DNA of 64,000 bases from Rubrivivax sp. (GTDB lineage Bacteria; Pseudomonadota; Gammaproteobacteria; Burkholderiales; Burkholderiaceae_C): the NCBI GenBank assembly GCA_016789955.1, contig JAEUPB010000039.1, positions 1 to 64,000 of the forward strand. Reading direction: 5' to 3'. The translations under genes and the position numbers were made by a program. The notes beneath the pieces are model-generated. The model had not been told where the DNA came from. It ran no database searches and worked only from the letters and a program-made list of their open reading frames with translations. This document shows, in pieces, positions 29,263-37,014 of the stretch. The number at the start of each line of letters is the position of its first letter. Position 1 is the stretch's first letter.

Positions 29263-30342
29263 TCAGCGCTTCTCGCCCTTGTCTCCCGTCCGGTCGCCGC
29301 GATCGGCCCGCCGCACCGGCGTGTAGTCGGCGGGCAGCCGCATCAGCGCCGAGTCCGGCTCGCCGCGGCGCACGTTCTGCAGTCGGTACAGCGTCTCGCC
29401 GCTGCGCGGGTCGAAGTCGCGTGACGAGACGGTGAGCATCAGCTCGGGCGAGGTCCACACCTCGCGGACGATCTGGATCGGCTTGTCGTTGCCGATCTTG
29501 CCGGCCTCGATGGTCCACGTGGTGCGCTCGCCGTTCACGCGCAGGCCTTCGATCTCCCGGGCCGGCAGCGGCGTCACCGCGCCCGGCCCGCGCGGCGTGA
29601 AGGCGCGCAGCGCGGCTGGCATCGGCGGCGCCGGGAAGTCGCCGGGCGGGCCGTCGAAGCGCATCACGCGCACGTCGATCTCGCGCTCGCCCGGCGGGCC
29701 GAAGCTGATCACCGCCGGCGCGGCGCCCGCGGCGACCGGCCACGGCGGGCTTGGCGGTGTGGGCGGTGTGGGCGGTGTGGGCGGCGTCGGAGGCGTGGGC
29801 GGCACGCCTGCCGTGGCGCCGGGGCCGGCGGCGCTGCTGAAGCCATGGCTGCGCATGCGCTCGGAGACCTCGCGCGCCCAGTCGCGCATGCGCTGGGCGT
29901 ACTCGCGCATGCGCTCGCCCTGCTCGCGCATCGCCGCGTCGTCGAGCAGCGCCACCGGGCCGGCGCTGCGGTAGGTCTTGCGCTCGGGGTCGAGCACCCA
30001 GCTCTCTCGCGTGGCGGGGTCGTGCAGGTACACCACCTTGCGCCCGCCGCGCTCGACCTCCTGACGCGTGCGCCCTTCGCCGTCGCGGCACAGCCGCGTG
30101 GTGCGCTTGTTCGACACGCGGTTGGGCGCACCGCCACCGGGGTCGGCCAGCCACTGCACGGCCTCGTGCACGGCTTCGGCGCAGTAGGGCGCGCCCTTCA
30201 CGAGCCGGCTGCCGCCGGCGTCGGCCGTCGGATGCAGCATCGTCTGCGCGCCGGCCATCGGCGCAGTGAACGCCAGCGCGGACAGCGCGGCGCGGGCGAT
30301 CGGCGCGGCGGCAAGCCGCGGGGAGGGGGGTCGGGTCATCAT
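29263..30342 (-). CDS. Secreted protein of unknown function in the ECF sigma operon
   Basis: 359 residues with a signal peptide cleaved near AGAQT (about residue 33). The N-terminal half has two Cys (in YCAEAVHEAVQW and TTRLCRDGEGRTRQE) and a RGGRKVVYLHDPATRESWVLDPERKTY stretch that looks like an outer-membrane or periplasmic beta domain. A Glu/Arg-rich helix and a (PPT)n tract follow, and the C-terminal half (INGERTTWTIEAGKIGNDKPI-like) repeats the theme. The start overlaps the anti-sigma stop by ATGA, so the three genes form one unit. It may be the envelope stress target or sensor. Confidence 0.8.
   Translation of the reverse strand: MMTRPPSPRLAAAPIARAALSALAFTAPMAGAQTMLHPTADAGGSRLVKGAPYCAEAVHEAVQWLADPGGGAPNRVSNKRTTRLCRDGEGRTRQEVERGGRKVVYLHDPATRESWVLDPERKTYRSAGPVALLDDAAMREQGERMREYAQRMRDWAREVSERMRSHGFSSAAGPGATAGVPPTPPTPPTPPTPPTPPSPPWPVAAGAAPAVISFGPPGEREIDVRVMRFDGPPGDFPAPPMPAALRAFTPRGPGAVTPLPAREIEGLRVNGERTTWTIEAGKIGNDKPIQIVREVWTSPELMLTVSSRDFDPRSGETLYRLQNVRRGEPDSALMRLPADYTPVRRADRGDRTGDKGEKR
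29753..29797 (-). repeat. 9-bp tandem repeat encoding (PPT)n
   Basis: Five 9-bp units of the type ggcggtgtg (plus-strand reading) encode Pro-Pro-Thr triplets in the secreted protein of the ECF operon. The first three units are identical and the next two diverged. It would be a rigid linker between the two halves of the protein. Confidence 0.9.
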
Positions 30343-30899
30343 GGTCCAGGCCTCGTCGACGCGGGCCGGTGCACGACCCGCAATGCCAGCACCTCGCCGG
30401 CGGGATTGAGCAGCAGTTCGGCGCGCACCGGCTCGGCGGCGCGCGCGGGGTCATAGGGCAGCCCCCAGGCCGCGAGGTGCTCGCGCGGTACGTCGGCCTG
30501 CACGAGCCAGGCCGGCGCCGGGCCTTCGCCGGCCAGCCGCACCCAACGGTCGCCGGAGACCACCGGCACGAAGCGGTCGTCGGCCGCAGCCAGGCTGCGC
30601 GAGACATCCGCGCGCGGCGGCAGCGCGGCCACCAGCACGAACCAGCCCACCCCCGCCACCAGCGCGAGGCCGGCCAGCGCACCGGCCCACAGCGGCGCAC
30701 GCATGCCATGCCCACCGAGCCACGCGGTCCAGCCGCGCGACGGCACGACGGCGGCGCCAGCCGGCCCGCGCGGCACTCCCACGAGCGCCTGCAGCAGCGC
30801 GGGCGGCAGCGGTGGTACCGGTTGCGCGGCCAGCTCGGCCGCGGCCTGCTTCAGCAGCCGTGCCAGCGGCACGGGGCCAGCGTTGCGCGGGTCGTTCAT
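30339..30899 (-). CDS. Membrane-anchored anti-sigma factor-like protein
   Basis: 186 residues with one transmembrane helix (about 72-95, ending FVLVAALPPR). The short cytoplasmic N-terminus would hold the sigma factor; the C-terminal 90 residues would be periplasmic. Identification rests on position: its ATG overlaps the stop of the ECF sigma gene by ATGA, and the secreted-protein gene overlaps its own stop. No zinc-binding anti-sigma motif is visible, so it is not the ZAS type. Confidence 0.75.
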   Translation of the reverse strand: MNDPRNAGPVPLARLLKQAAAELAAQPVPPLPPALLQALVGVPRGPAGAAVVPSRGWTAWLGGHGMRAPLWAGALAGLALVAGVGWFVLVAALPPRADVSRSLAAADDRFVPVVSGDRWVRLAGEGPAPAWLVQADVPREHLAAWGLPYDPARAAEPVRAELLLNPAGEVLALRVVHRPASTRPGP

Positions 30900-31501
30900 G
30901 ACAGGGCTCCAAGGGCACCGCCGAGCAACTCGGCGAGCCGAATGCGGGCGCGGTGCAGCCGCGTGCGCAATGTGTTGAGTTCGATGCCGGCGATGCGCGC
31001 GGCCTCGGCGTACGGCCGCTCCTGCAGATCCACCAGCACCACCGCCTCGCGAAACGTCACCGGCAGCCGGCGCAGCGCGCCCCACAGCGCCTGCGTGTCC
31101 TGTTCGCGCACGAGCAGCGTCTCCGGTGTCGCCTCGTCTCCGGCAGGGAACGGGGCTTCCCCGCCGTGGTCGTCGTCGTCGATCGACACGTGCTGCCGCT
31201 GCTGCCGCCACTGCGCCAGCAGCGCGTGCCGGGCTGCGCCGGCGAGGTAGGCGCCGAGGCTGCCGCGCTGGGCGTCGTAGCCGTGCGGCTGCGCGGCGAA
31301 GGCCATGAAGGCGTCCTGCGTTGCGTCGGCGGCCCAGGCGGTGTTGCCGCACATCGCCAACGCGTAGCGGTAGACCGCCGGTGCCTCGCGCCGGTACAGC
31401 GCCGCCAGCGTGGCCCGGTCGCCGCGCACCAGACGGGCCACCAGCGTCGCGGTGTCCGGCTCGTCGGCACCGGGGCCGCGGGGGACGAACGACAGCATCA
31501 T
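30896..31501 (-). CDS. ECF-family RNA polymerase sigma factor
   Basis: 201 residues with region 2 (LYRREAPAVYRYALAMCGN, ATQDAFMAFAA) and region 4 (LRRLPVTFREAVVLVDLQERPYAEAARIAGI, TLRTRLHRARIRL). It heads a three-gene overlapping operon with a putative anti-sigma factor and a secreted protein. A GGAACTT-16-CTATAG element lies 29 bases upstream of the start, matching the general form of ECF-dependent promoters and suggesting autoregulation. Confidence 0.93.
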   Translation of the reverse strand: MMLSFVPRGPGADEPDTATLVARLVRGDRATLAALYRREAPAVYRYALAMCGNTAWAADATQDAFMAFAAQPHGYDAQRGSLGAYLAGAARHALLAQWRQQRQHVSIDDDDHGGEAPFPAGDEATPETLLVREQDTQALWGALRRLPVTFREAVVLVDLQERPYAEAARIAGIELNTLRTRLHRARIRLAELLGGALGALS

Positions 31502-31530
31502 CGGGTGGGCTCGGGCGGCGGCATCGAGGG

Positions 31531-31559
31531 CTATAGCGCCGGCTGCGGCGGAAAGTTCC
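31531..31559 (-). promoter_or_regulatory. ECF-type promoter of the sigma/anti-sigma operon
   Basis: On the minus strand GGAACTT (31559-31553) is followed after 16 bases by CTATAG (31536-31531), and the sigma gene starts 29 bases further on. GGAAC is the hallmark -35 core of many ECF factors, so the operon is probably driven by its own sigma. The call rests on sequence form and placement only. Confidence 0.6.
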
Positions 31560-31689
31560 CGTGCGCCGGATCCGGTTCATCCCGGATGACTGCAGCCTGT
31601 CGGCCGCGCCCGCCGGTGCGTCGAACGCGCGTGGCCGGCCGGTCCTCCGCTGCGTACAGTGGGCACCACACGATACAGACCGAGCGCCG

Positions 31690-33102
31690 ATGTCCCCCGC
31701 CGCACCCAAGCAACGCCCCTGGCTGGAACACTGGCAGGGTCTCTACTCGACGGTGCTGCGCGCGTTCCACCGCTACGCCAACTGGCTGGTGGGCATCAGC
31801 TGGCGGCGCTTCGCGGTGCTGTCGCTGCTGCTGGTGATCCTCGCCAACCTGCTGCAGGAAGTCCCGCCGTTCTCGTGGCGCGTCACCGAGACCATCGAGG
31901 GCAGCGAGGTGCAGCCGCCCAAGCCGCCCCGCGCGCCGGAAGCGCCGAAGGCCGCGAAGGCACCCAAGGAACCGGTGATCCGCATCGAGAAGAGCCTGCC
32001 CGGCGCCAGCAGCCCCACCGGCATCGACATCACGATCGACGAGCGCGGCATCCGCATCACGCCCAAGAACGCGTCCGCTGCTGCGTCCGCCGCCTCGGCG
32101 GCCTCGGGCGTGGCCACCGGCAAGCCGGCCGTGCCGCGCATCGCCATCAACCTGCCCGAGAACGCCAGCAGCGAGGAAGCGCGCGACGCCATCCAGGACG
32201 CCGTGCAGGCCCAGCGCGAAGCCATCGCCGACGCCCGCGCCGCCCGCCAGGAGGCCGAGGAAGCGGCCCGCGAGGCCGCCCGCGCGGCGCAGGACGCCGT
32301 CGGCCTGCACGGCCCGGTGCAGCGCACGCGCCGCATCCACATCGGCGACTTCCTCAACGACCTGGCGGTGATCTGGGTGCTCGGCTCGGCCATCATCAAG
32401 ATCACCTACAAGGGCCGCATGCAGGCCGAGGTGAAGGCCGCGCAGGCCACCGAGACGGCCGAGGCCGAATCGCTGAAGCGCCAGGTGGTGGAGGCGCGCA
32501 TGGCGGCGATGCAGGCGCAGGTGGAGCCGCACTTCCTGTTCAACACGCTGGCGTCGATCGACCACCTGATCGAGACGGACCCCCCGCGCGCCAGCCAGAT
32601 GCAGAAGAACCTGATCGCGCTGCTGCGCGCCAGCATGCCGACGATGCGCGAGACCGGCGACGGCGCGCCTCGCGACCTGGGCCGCGAGCTGGCCGTGATC
32701 CGCCCCTACCTCGAGATCCTGAAGGTGCGCATGGAGGAGCGGCTCAGTACCAGCATCGACGTGCCCGACGGGCTGCTGTCTGCCGAGTTCCCGTCGATGA
32801 TGATCCAGACGCTGGTGGAGAACGCCATCAAGCACGGCCTGGAGCCGAAGGCCGAGGGCGGCTCGCTCGCAGTACGGGCGGAGATCGTGCATGGCAAGCT
32901 GGCCGTGACGGTGGCCGACACCGGGCTGGGCTTCGGCAAGGCGGCCACCGCCGGCACCGGCGTCGGCCTGGCCAACATCCGCGAGCGGCTGCAGCTGCTC
33001 TACGGCCACCGCGCGTCGCTGACGGTGGCCGAGAACCCCGGCGGCGGCACGCTGGTCACCGTCACCGTTCCCTACAAGTCCATCGAAGGGGCATCCGCAT
33101 GA
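31690..33102 (+). CDS. LytS-type histidine kinase with a long charged extracytoplasmic region
   Basis: 470 residues from the ATG at 31690. One transmembrane helix (about 36-53) is followed by about 150 residues that include a Pro/Lys segment and an Ala/Glu/Arg-rich heptad stretch (about 155-205) likely to form a coiled coil. A second helix (VIWVLGSAIIKITYKG) leads to the kinase domain with QVEPHFLFNTLASID and the ATPase motifs LVENAIKHGLEPK and GTGVGLANIRERLQL. The next two genes each overlap by ATGA: a small membrane protein and a LytTR regulator. The 188-base region upstream is shared with the ECF sigma operon. Confidence 0.9.
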   Translation: MSPAAPKQRPWLEHWQGLYSTVLRAFHRYANWLVGISWRRFAVLSLLLVILANLLQEVPPFSWRVTETIEGSEVQPPKPPRAPEAPKAAKAPKEPVIRIEKSLPGASSPTGIDITIDERGIRITPKNASAAASAASAASGVATGKPAVPRIAINLPENASSEEARDAIQDAVQAQREAIADARAARQEAEEAAREAARAAQDAVGLHGPVQRTRRIHIGDFLNDLAVIWVLGSAIIKITYKGRMQAEVKAAQATETAEAESLKRQVVEARMAAMQAQVEPHFLFNTLASIDHLIETDPPRASQMQKNLIALLRASMPTMRETGDGAPRDLGRELAVIRPYLEILKVRMEERLSTSIDVPDGLLSAEFPSMMIQTLVENAIKHGLEPKAEGGSLAVRAEIVHGKLAVTVADTGLGFGKAATAGTGVGLANIRERLQLLYGHRASLTVAENPGGGTLVTVTVPYKSIEGASA

Positions 33103-33485
33103 AGACGTTCGTGAAGGTGCTGGGCGCGCTCGTCGTCGCGCTGATCCTGGTGAGCGCCGCCACTGCCGCGGCGCTGTACTACGGCGCGCTGCAGATCGAC
33201 CCGGGCGCCACCATCGTCATCGACGACGAGGTGCTCGACATCGCCGGGCTGGGTGCCGGCCACGCGCTGGTCGCCTTCGCGGCGGTGCTGTTCGCGATGC
33301 TCGTCGTGTTCACCGTGGTGCCGCTGGCGCTGCTGGGCGCGCTCGGCGCCGTCCTGTGCGGCCTGGCGGTGGCCGCGGTGGCGGTGGGTGGCGTGGCGCT
33401 GCTGCTGTTCTCGCCGCTGCTGCTGGTGGGCCTCGTGGTCGTGTGGCTGGTGCGGCGCGCGCGGCGCACGACAATCCCGGCATGA
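33099..33485 (+). CDS. Small membrane protein between kinase and regulator
   Basis: 128 residues. One helix at the N-terminus (about 5-28), an acidic segment (about 33-50), then two or three closely spaced helices (about 55-120) and an Arg-rich C-terminus. No family recognised. Both ends overlap neighbours by ATGA, with the kinase upstream and the LytTR regulator downstream, so all three must be made together. It could be an accessory sensor or modulator of the kinase. Confidence 0.82.
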   Translation: MKTFVKVLGALVVALILVSAATAAALYYGALQIDPGATIVIDDEVLDIAGLGAGHALVAFAAVLFAMLVVFTVVPLALLGALGAVLCGLAVAAVAVGGVALLLFSPLLLVGLVVVWLVRRARRTTIPA

Positions 33486-34366
33486 ACGACACCCGCAGAC
33501 CCACCGCGGTGCTCGCCGACGACGAGCGGCTGATGCGCGAGCAGCTGCGCGCGCGCCTGACCGAGGCGTGGCCCGAGCTCGACATCGTGGCCGAGGCGCG
33601 CAACGGCGTCGAGGCCGTGGCGCTGGTCGACGAACACCGCCCCGACATCGTGTTCCTCGACATCCGCATGCCCGGGCTCACCGGCGTCGACGCGGCGCGG
33701 CAGATCGCGCAGATGGGACCGAAGCGTGCGGCCGGCGGCGATGCGGAAGAGGCGGACGACCCCGATGCCGACGACGACGTGCTGCTGCCCGAGATCGTCT
33801 TCATCACCGCCTACGACCAGTACGCCGTCGAGGCCTTCGAGCAGGGTGTCGTCGACTACGTGCTCAAGCCCGCCGAGCGCGACCGACTGGCGGTGACCGT
33901 GCAGCGCCTGCAGGCGCGGCTCGCGCAGCGGCGCGACGGCGACGCTCCCGCCGCAGCGGGCGTCGACGCGCGCCCGGCGGTGCCGATGCAGCAGCTCCTG
34001 CACCAGCTCTCCGCGCGGCTGAACCCGCAGGGCACGCCGAACTACCTGCAGTGGATCCAGGCCAGCGTCGGCCAGGCGATCCAGATGATCCCGGTGGAAG
34101 ACGTGCTGTTCTTCATCAGCGACGAGAAGTACACGCGCGTGCAGACGGCGCAGGTCGAGGCGCTGATCCGCAAGCCCATCAAGGAACTCGTCGACGAGCT
34201 GGACCCGCGGCTGTTCTGGCAGATCCACCGCAGCACGCTGGTGAACGTGAAGGCGATCGCCGGCGTCACGCGCGACTTCCGCGGCCGCCAGATCGTCGCC
34301 GTGAAGGGCCACCCCGAGAAGCTCGAGGTGAGCCGCAGCTACGCGGGGCTGTTCAAGGGCATGTGA
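33482..34366 (+). CDS. LytTR-family response regulator
   Basis: 294 residues. The receiver starts MNDTRRPTAVLADDERLMREQLR; the phospho-acceptor Asp lies in DIVFLDIRMPGLTG. An acidic insert of about 25 residues (Asp/Glu-rich, about 85-105) interrupts it before FITAYDQYAVEAFEQGVVDYVLKPAE. The C-terminal LytTR domain has VEDVLFFISDEKYTRVQT and FWQIHRSTLVNVKAIAGV. It is translationally coupled to the preceding membrane protein and is the partner of the kinase at 31690. Confidence 0.92.
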   Translation: MNDTRRPTAVLADDERLMREQLRARLTEAWPELDIVAEARNGVEAVALVDEHRPDIVFLDIRMPGLTGVDAARQIAQMGPKRAAGGDAEEADDPDADDDVLLPEIVFITAYDQYAVEAFEQGVVDYVLKPAERDRLAVTVQRLQARLAQRRDGDAPAAAGVDARPAVPMQQLLHQLSARLNPQGTPNYLQWIQASVGQAIQMIPVEDVLFFISDEKYTRVQTAQVEALIRKPIKELVDELDPRLFWQIHRSTLVNVKAIAGVTRDFRGRQIVAVKGHPEKLEVSRSYAGLFKGM

Positions 34367-34403
34367 GCGGGCGGCCGGCGCGCCGCTGTGGGCGTTCCCC
34401 GGC

Positions 34404-35405
34404 TCACACCCGCGCCTGCGGCACGATTTCCATCTGCGCCGGCCGCGCGCCGCGCAGCACGTGCAGCGTGGTGCGGCGGCCGATGCGCTCACGGCCCAGC
34501 AGCCGGTGCAGGCGGTCCACGTCGCCCACGCCGTCGCCATCGACCCGCACGATGCGGTCGCCGGCGCGCAGCCCGGCCTGCGCGGCCGGCCCGTCGGGCA
34601 GCACCTCGTCGATCTGCACCGCCGAGTCGTCGTCCAGCTCGAGCGCACGGCGCATGCGGCGGGCCAGCGGCACCGTGCGCGCCGACACCCCCAGCCACGC
34701 GCGCCGCACGCGCCCGTGCTGCAGCAGCTCCACCGTCACGGCCTGCGCGGTGTTGGCCGGCACCGCCAGGCACAGCGACTGCGCGCCGGCGACGATGGCG
34801 GTGTTCACGCCGATCACGCGAGAACGGGTGTCCAGCAGCGGGCCGCCGGAGTTGCCCGGGTTGAGGCTGGCGTCGGTCTGGATCATCCCGTCGATCAGCC
34901 GGCCGTTGGGTGCCCGCAGGCTGCGGCCGAGCGCCGAGACGACGCCGGTGGTGACGGTGTGCGTGAGCCCCAGCGGGCTACCGATCGCGATGGCCACCTG
35001 GCCCACGCGCACGGCGGCCGAGTCGCCCAGGTCCAGGTGCGGCAGCCGCTGCGACCCCGGCGCGTGCAGCAGCGCCAGGTCGGTGTCGGCATCGGTGCCC
35101 ACCACGCGTGCCGGCAGCATCGTGTCGTCGTCGAGCACGGCGTGCACGCGCGCAGCGTCGCCGCCGGCCTGCACGACGTGGCAATTGGTGAGCAGGTAGC
35201 CGTCGGGCGTGATGTAGAAGCCCGAGCCGCTGCCGCCGCCGCGGCGCCGTCCGCGCGCAGGCTTCGGGGGTTCTTCCACCCGCAGCGACACGACGGCCGC
35301 AAACGAGCGCTCCAGTGTGCGGATCACGGCCTGCGAGTAGGCGTCGAGCAGCGCGAGGTCGTCGGCCGGTGCGCGGGAACCGTCATGGTCGTCGGATGGC
35401 AGCAT
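34404..35405 (-). CDS. HtrA/DegP-type serine protease with one PDZ domain, no signal peptide
   Basis: 333 residues. The S1C protease domain has the full triad: His76 in TNCHVV, Asp109 in DTDLALL and Ser186 in NPGNSGGP. One PDZ domain follows (about 245-325, DGPAAQAGLRAGDRIVRVDGDGV). The N-terminus is acidic and hydrophilic with no signal peptide or anchor, so it may stay in the cytoplasm, unlike DegP/DegS. It is the last gene of a three-gene operon, nine bases after a LuxR-type regulator gene, which is preceded by a catalytically degenerate HtrA homologue. Confidence 0.92.
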   Translation of the reverse strand: MLPSDDHDGSRAPADDLALLDAYSQAVIRTLERSFAAVVSLRVEEPPKPARGRRRGGGSGSGFYITPDGYLLTNCHVVQAGGDAARVHAVLDDDTMLPARVVGTDADTDLALLHAPGSQRLPHLDLGDSAAVRVGQVAIAIGSPLGLTHTVTTGVVSALGRSLRAPNGRLIDGMIQTDASLNPGNSGGPLLDTRSRVIGVNTAIVAGAQSLCLAVPANTAQAVTVELLQHGRVRRAWLGVSARTVPLARRMRRALELDDDSAVQIDEVLPDGPAAQAGLRAGDRIVRVDGDGVGDVDRLHRLLGRERIGRRTTLHVLRGARPAQMEIVPQARV

Positions 35406-35414
35406 GGTCTCTTC

Positions 35415-35951
35415 TCACAGCCCCACGAGGCCCAGCCGCAGCCCGAGCCGCACGGCTTCGGTACGGCGCGATGTGCCGGTCTTCTCGAGGATCTGCGCGA
35501 CGTGGAACTTGGCCGTGTGCGGCGAGATGCCCAGGCGCTGCGCGATGTCGTGGTTCGGCAGTCCCTGCGCGAGCAACTCGAAGACTTCGAGCTCGCGCGG
35601 CGTGAGCGGGTCGCGCAGGTCGTCGGTGGCCTCGCCGCGCGCGGCCGCCGGCAGCACGCCCGGGTCGTGCACGTCCAGCCCTTGCGCCAGCGCGGCCACC
35701 GCCACGCGCATGCGCTCCGGGCCGGCATCGGGCCTCAGCACGGCCAGCGGACGGCCGGCGAGCTGCCGGGCCTGATCGGCGTCCGGCGCGATGCCGTGCA
35801 GCCACAGCAGCGGCACGCCGGCCGGCAGCTCGTGCCACGCGACGATCGCCTCGACCTGGATGTCGATGCCCTCGGGCGGCGGCATCGCGCGCAGCGCGGC
35901 GGCTGCACCGGCAGCGGTCCAGCTCGAGGGGCTCCAGACGACCAAACGCAC
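35415..35951 (-). CDS. LuxR-type regulator with degenerate receiver-like domain
   Basis: 178 residues. The C-terminal 65 residues are a clear LuxR helix-turn-helix (LTPRELEVFELLAQGLPNHD, ISPHTAKFHVAQILEK). The N-terminal 105 residues have receiver-like alternation, but at the phospho-acceptor position the strand reads LLWLHGIAPD with no Asp. Phosphorylation is therefore unlikely, and control by protein-protein contact is more plausible. It lies between an inactive and an active HtrA-like gene on one transcript. Confidence 0.88.
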   Translation of the reverse strand: MRLVVWSPSSWTAAGAAAALRAMPPPEGIDIQVEAIVAWHELPAGVPLLWLHGIAPDADQARQLAGRPLAVLRPDAGPERMRVAVAALAQGLDVHDPGVLPAAARGEATDDLRDPLTPRELEVFELLAQGLPNHDIAQRLGISPHTAKFHVAQILEKTGTSRRTEAVRLGLRLGLVGL

Positions 35952-35977
35952 GGGTCGGCGCAGCTCGTGTCGGAAGC

Positions 35978-36901
35978 TCAGTGGCAGCGCGACGCCGGCC
36001 GCTCGCCGATGTCCACCACCACGTCCAGCGGCTGCCCGCCGCGCAGCAGATGCAGGCCGACGCGCGCCCCCACGGGCTCGCCACCGAGCAGCGCCAGCAG
36101 CGTCTCCACGTCGCCCACCGGCTGCCCGCCCACCGACAGGATCACGTCACCCACCAGCAGGCCTGCGCGTGCGGCCGGGCTGTCGTCGGCGAGACCGGCG
36201 ACCAGCAACCCCCGGCCGTCGCGCCCCAGCGCCACCGCCTGCGCGGCGATGCCCAGGTAGCCGCGCACGATGCGACCGTGCTGCAGCAGCTGATCGACGA
36301 CACGGTCCACCGTGGCCAGCGGCAGCACGATGCCGTGGTGGCGTGCCAGCGCGGCGCTGGCCACACCGATCCAGCGGCCGGATGCATCGGCCACCGGCGC
36401 GCCGTTCAAGCCCGGGTAGAGCCCGCCGTCCAGCCGCAGCAGCGCATCCACCGAGCCGCCGCGCCAGGTGCGCCACGCGGTGCCCACGGCGCCCAGCCGC
36501 CCGAAGCTCGCGTGCAGCAGACCCGAGGGCTCGCGGCCCACTGCGAACACCGCGTCGCCCGCCTGCAGGCTGTCGCCCAGGCGGCGTTCGGCGGCCGGAC
36601 CGGTCTCGGCTGCGACCTCGATGACCGCGAGATCGGTGCTCGGGTCGACGCCGCGCACGGCGGCCGTCTGCGTGTCGCCGCCGGGCGCGGCGACGCGCAC
36701 CTTGTCGGCGTGGCCGATGGCCGAAGCGGTGGTCACCACCACGCCGGGCCTGAGCACGACCCCGGCGGCCGCGCCGCGCCGGCGCGTGGCCAGGCCGACG
36801 ACGCTGGCGCCGAGCGCCGCGACGGGCGCGGCCAGCGAGCCGGTTGACTCGCGCGCATCGGCGGCGGGGGTGGGCGAGGAAGAAGGAGATGCAGCGGACA
36901 T
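35978..36901 (-). CDS. HtrA-like pseudoprotease with PDZ domain
   Basis: 307 residues with the same layout as the HtrA at 34404: protease-like domain (about 30-205), then PDZ (about 215-300, SPAARAGLLVGDVILSVGG). The catalytic His is replaced (TNCHVV becomes TTASAI, Ser60) and the catalytic Ser is replaced (GNSGGP becomes GLNGAP, Asn166), while Asp90 remains in STDLAVI. It should bind but not cleave. No signal peptide is evident. It is first in the operon, 26 bases before the LuxR gene. Confidence 0.88.
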   Translation of the reverse strand: MSAASPSSSPTPAADARESTGSLAAPVAALGASVVGLATRRRGAAAGVVLRPGVVVTTASAIGHADKVRVAAPGGDTQTAAVRGVDPSTDLAVIEVAAETGPAAERRLGDSLQAGDAVFAVGREPSGLLHASFGRLGAVGTAWRTWRGGSVDALLRLDGGLYPGLNGAPVADASGRWIGVASAALARHHGIVLPLATVDRVVDQLLQHGRIVRGYLGIAAQAVALGRDGRGLLVAGLADDSPAARAGLLVGDVILSVGGQPVGDVETLLALLGGEPVGARVGLHLLRGGQPLDVVVDIGERPASRCH

Positions 36902-36989
36902 GGGAGGCGCCGGGCAGATCCGGCCGTGAGCAGATGCCGCACATCGTCGGCCGATCGCGCCCCGTGCACATCGCCCGATCGGCCGGGAA

Positions 36990-37013
36990 CGGCCTGCCCG
37001 AACGGGCAGGCCG
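36990..37013 (-). terminator. Hairpin terminator after the molybdoenzyme large-subunit gene
   Basis: CGGCCTGCCCG and CGGGCAGGCCG form an 11-bp perfect stem around a two-base loop, one base beyond the stop codon of the large-subunit gene on the minus strand. The following bases (TTCCC) give only a weak U-tract. It should separate this transcript from the pseudo-HtrA operon. Confidence 0.7.
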
Positions 37014-37014
37014 A

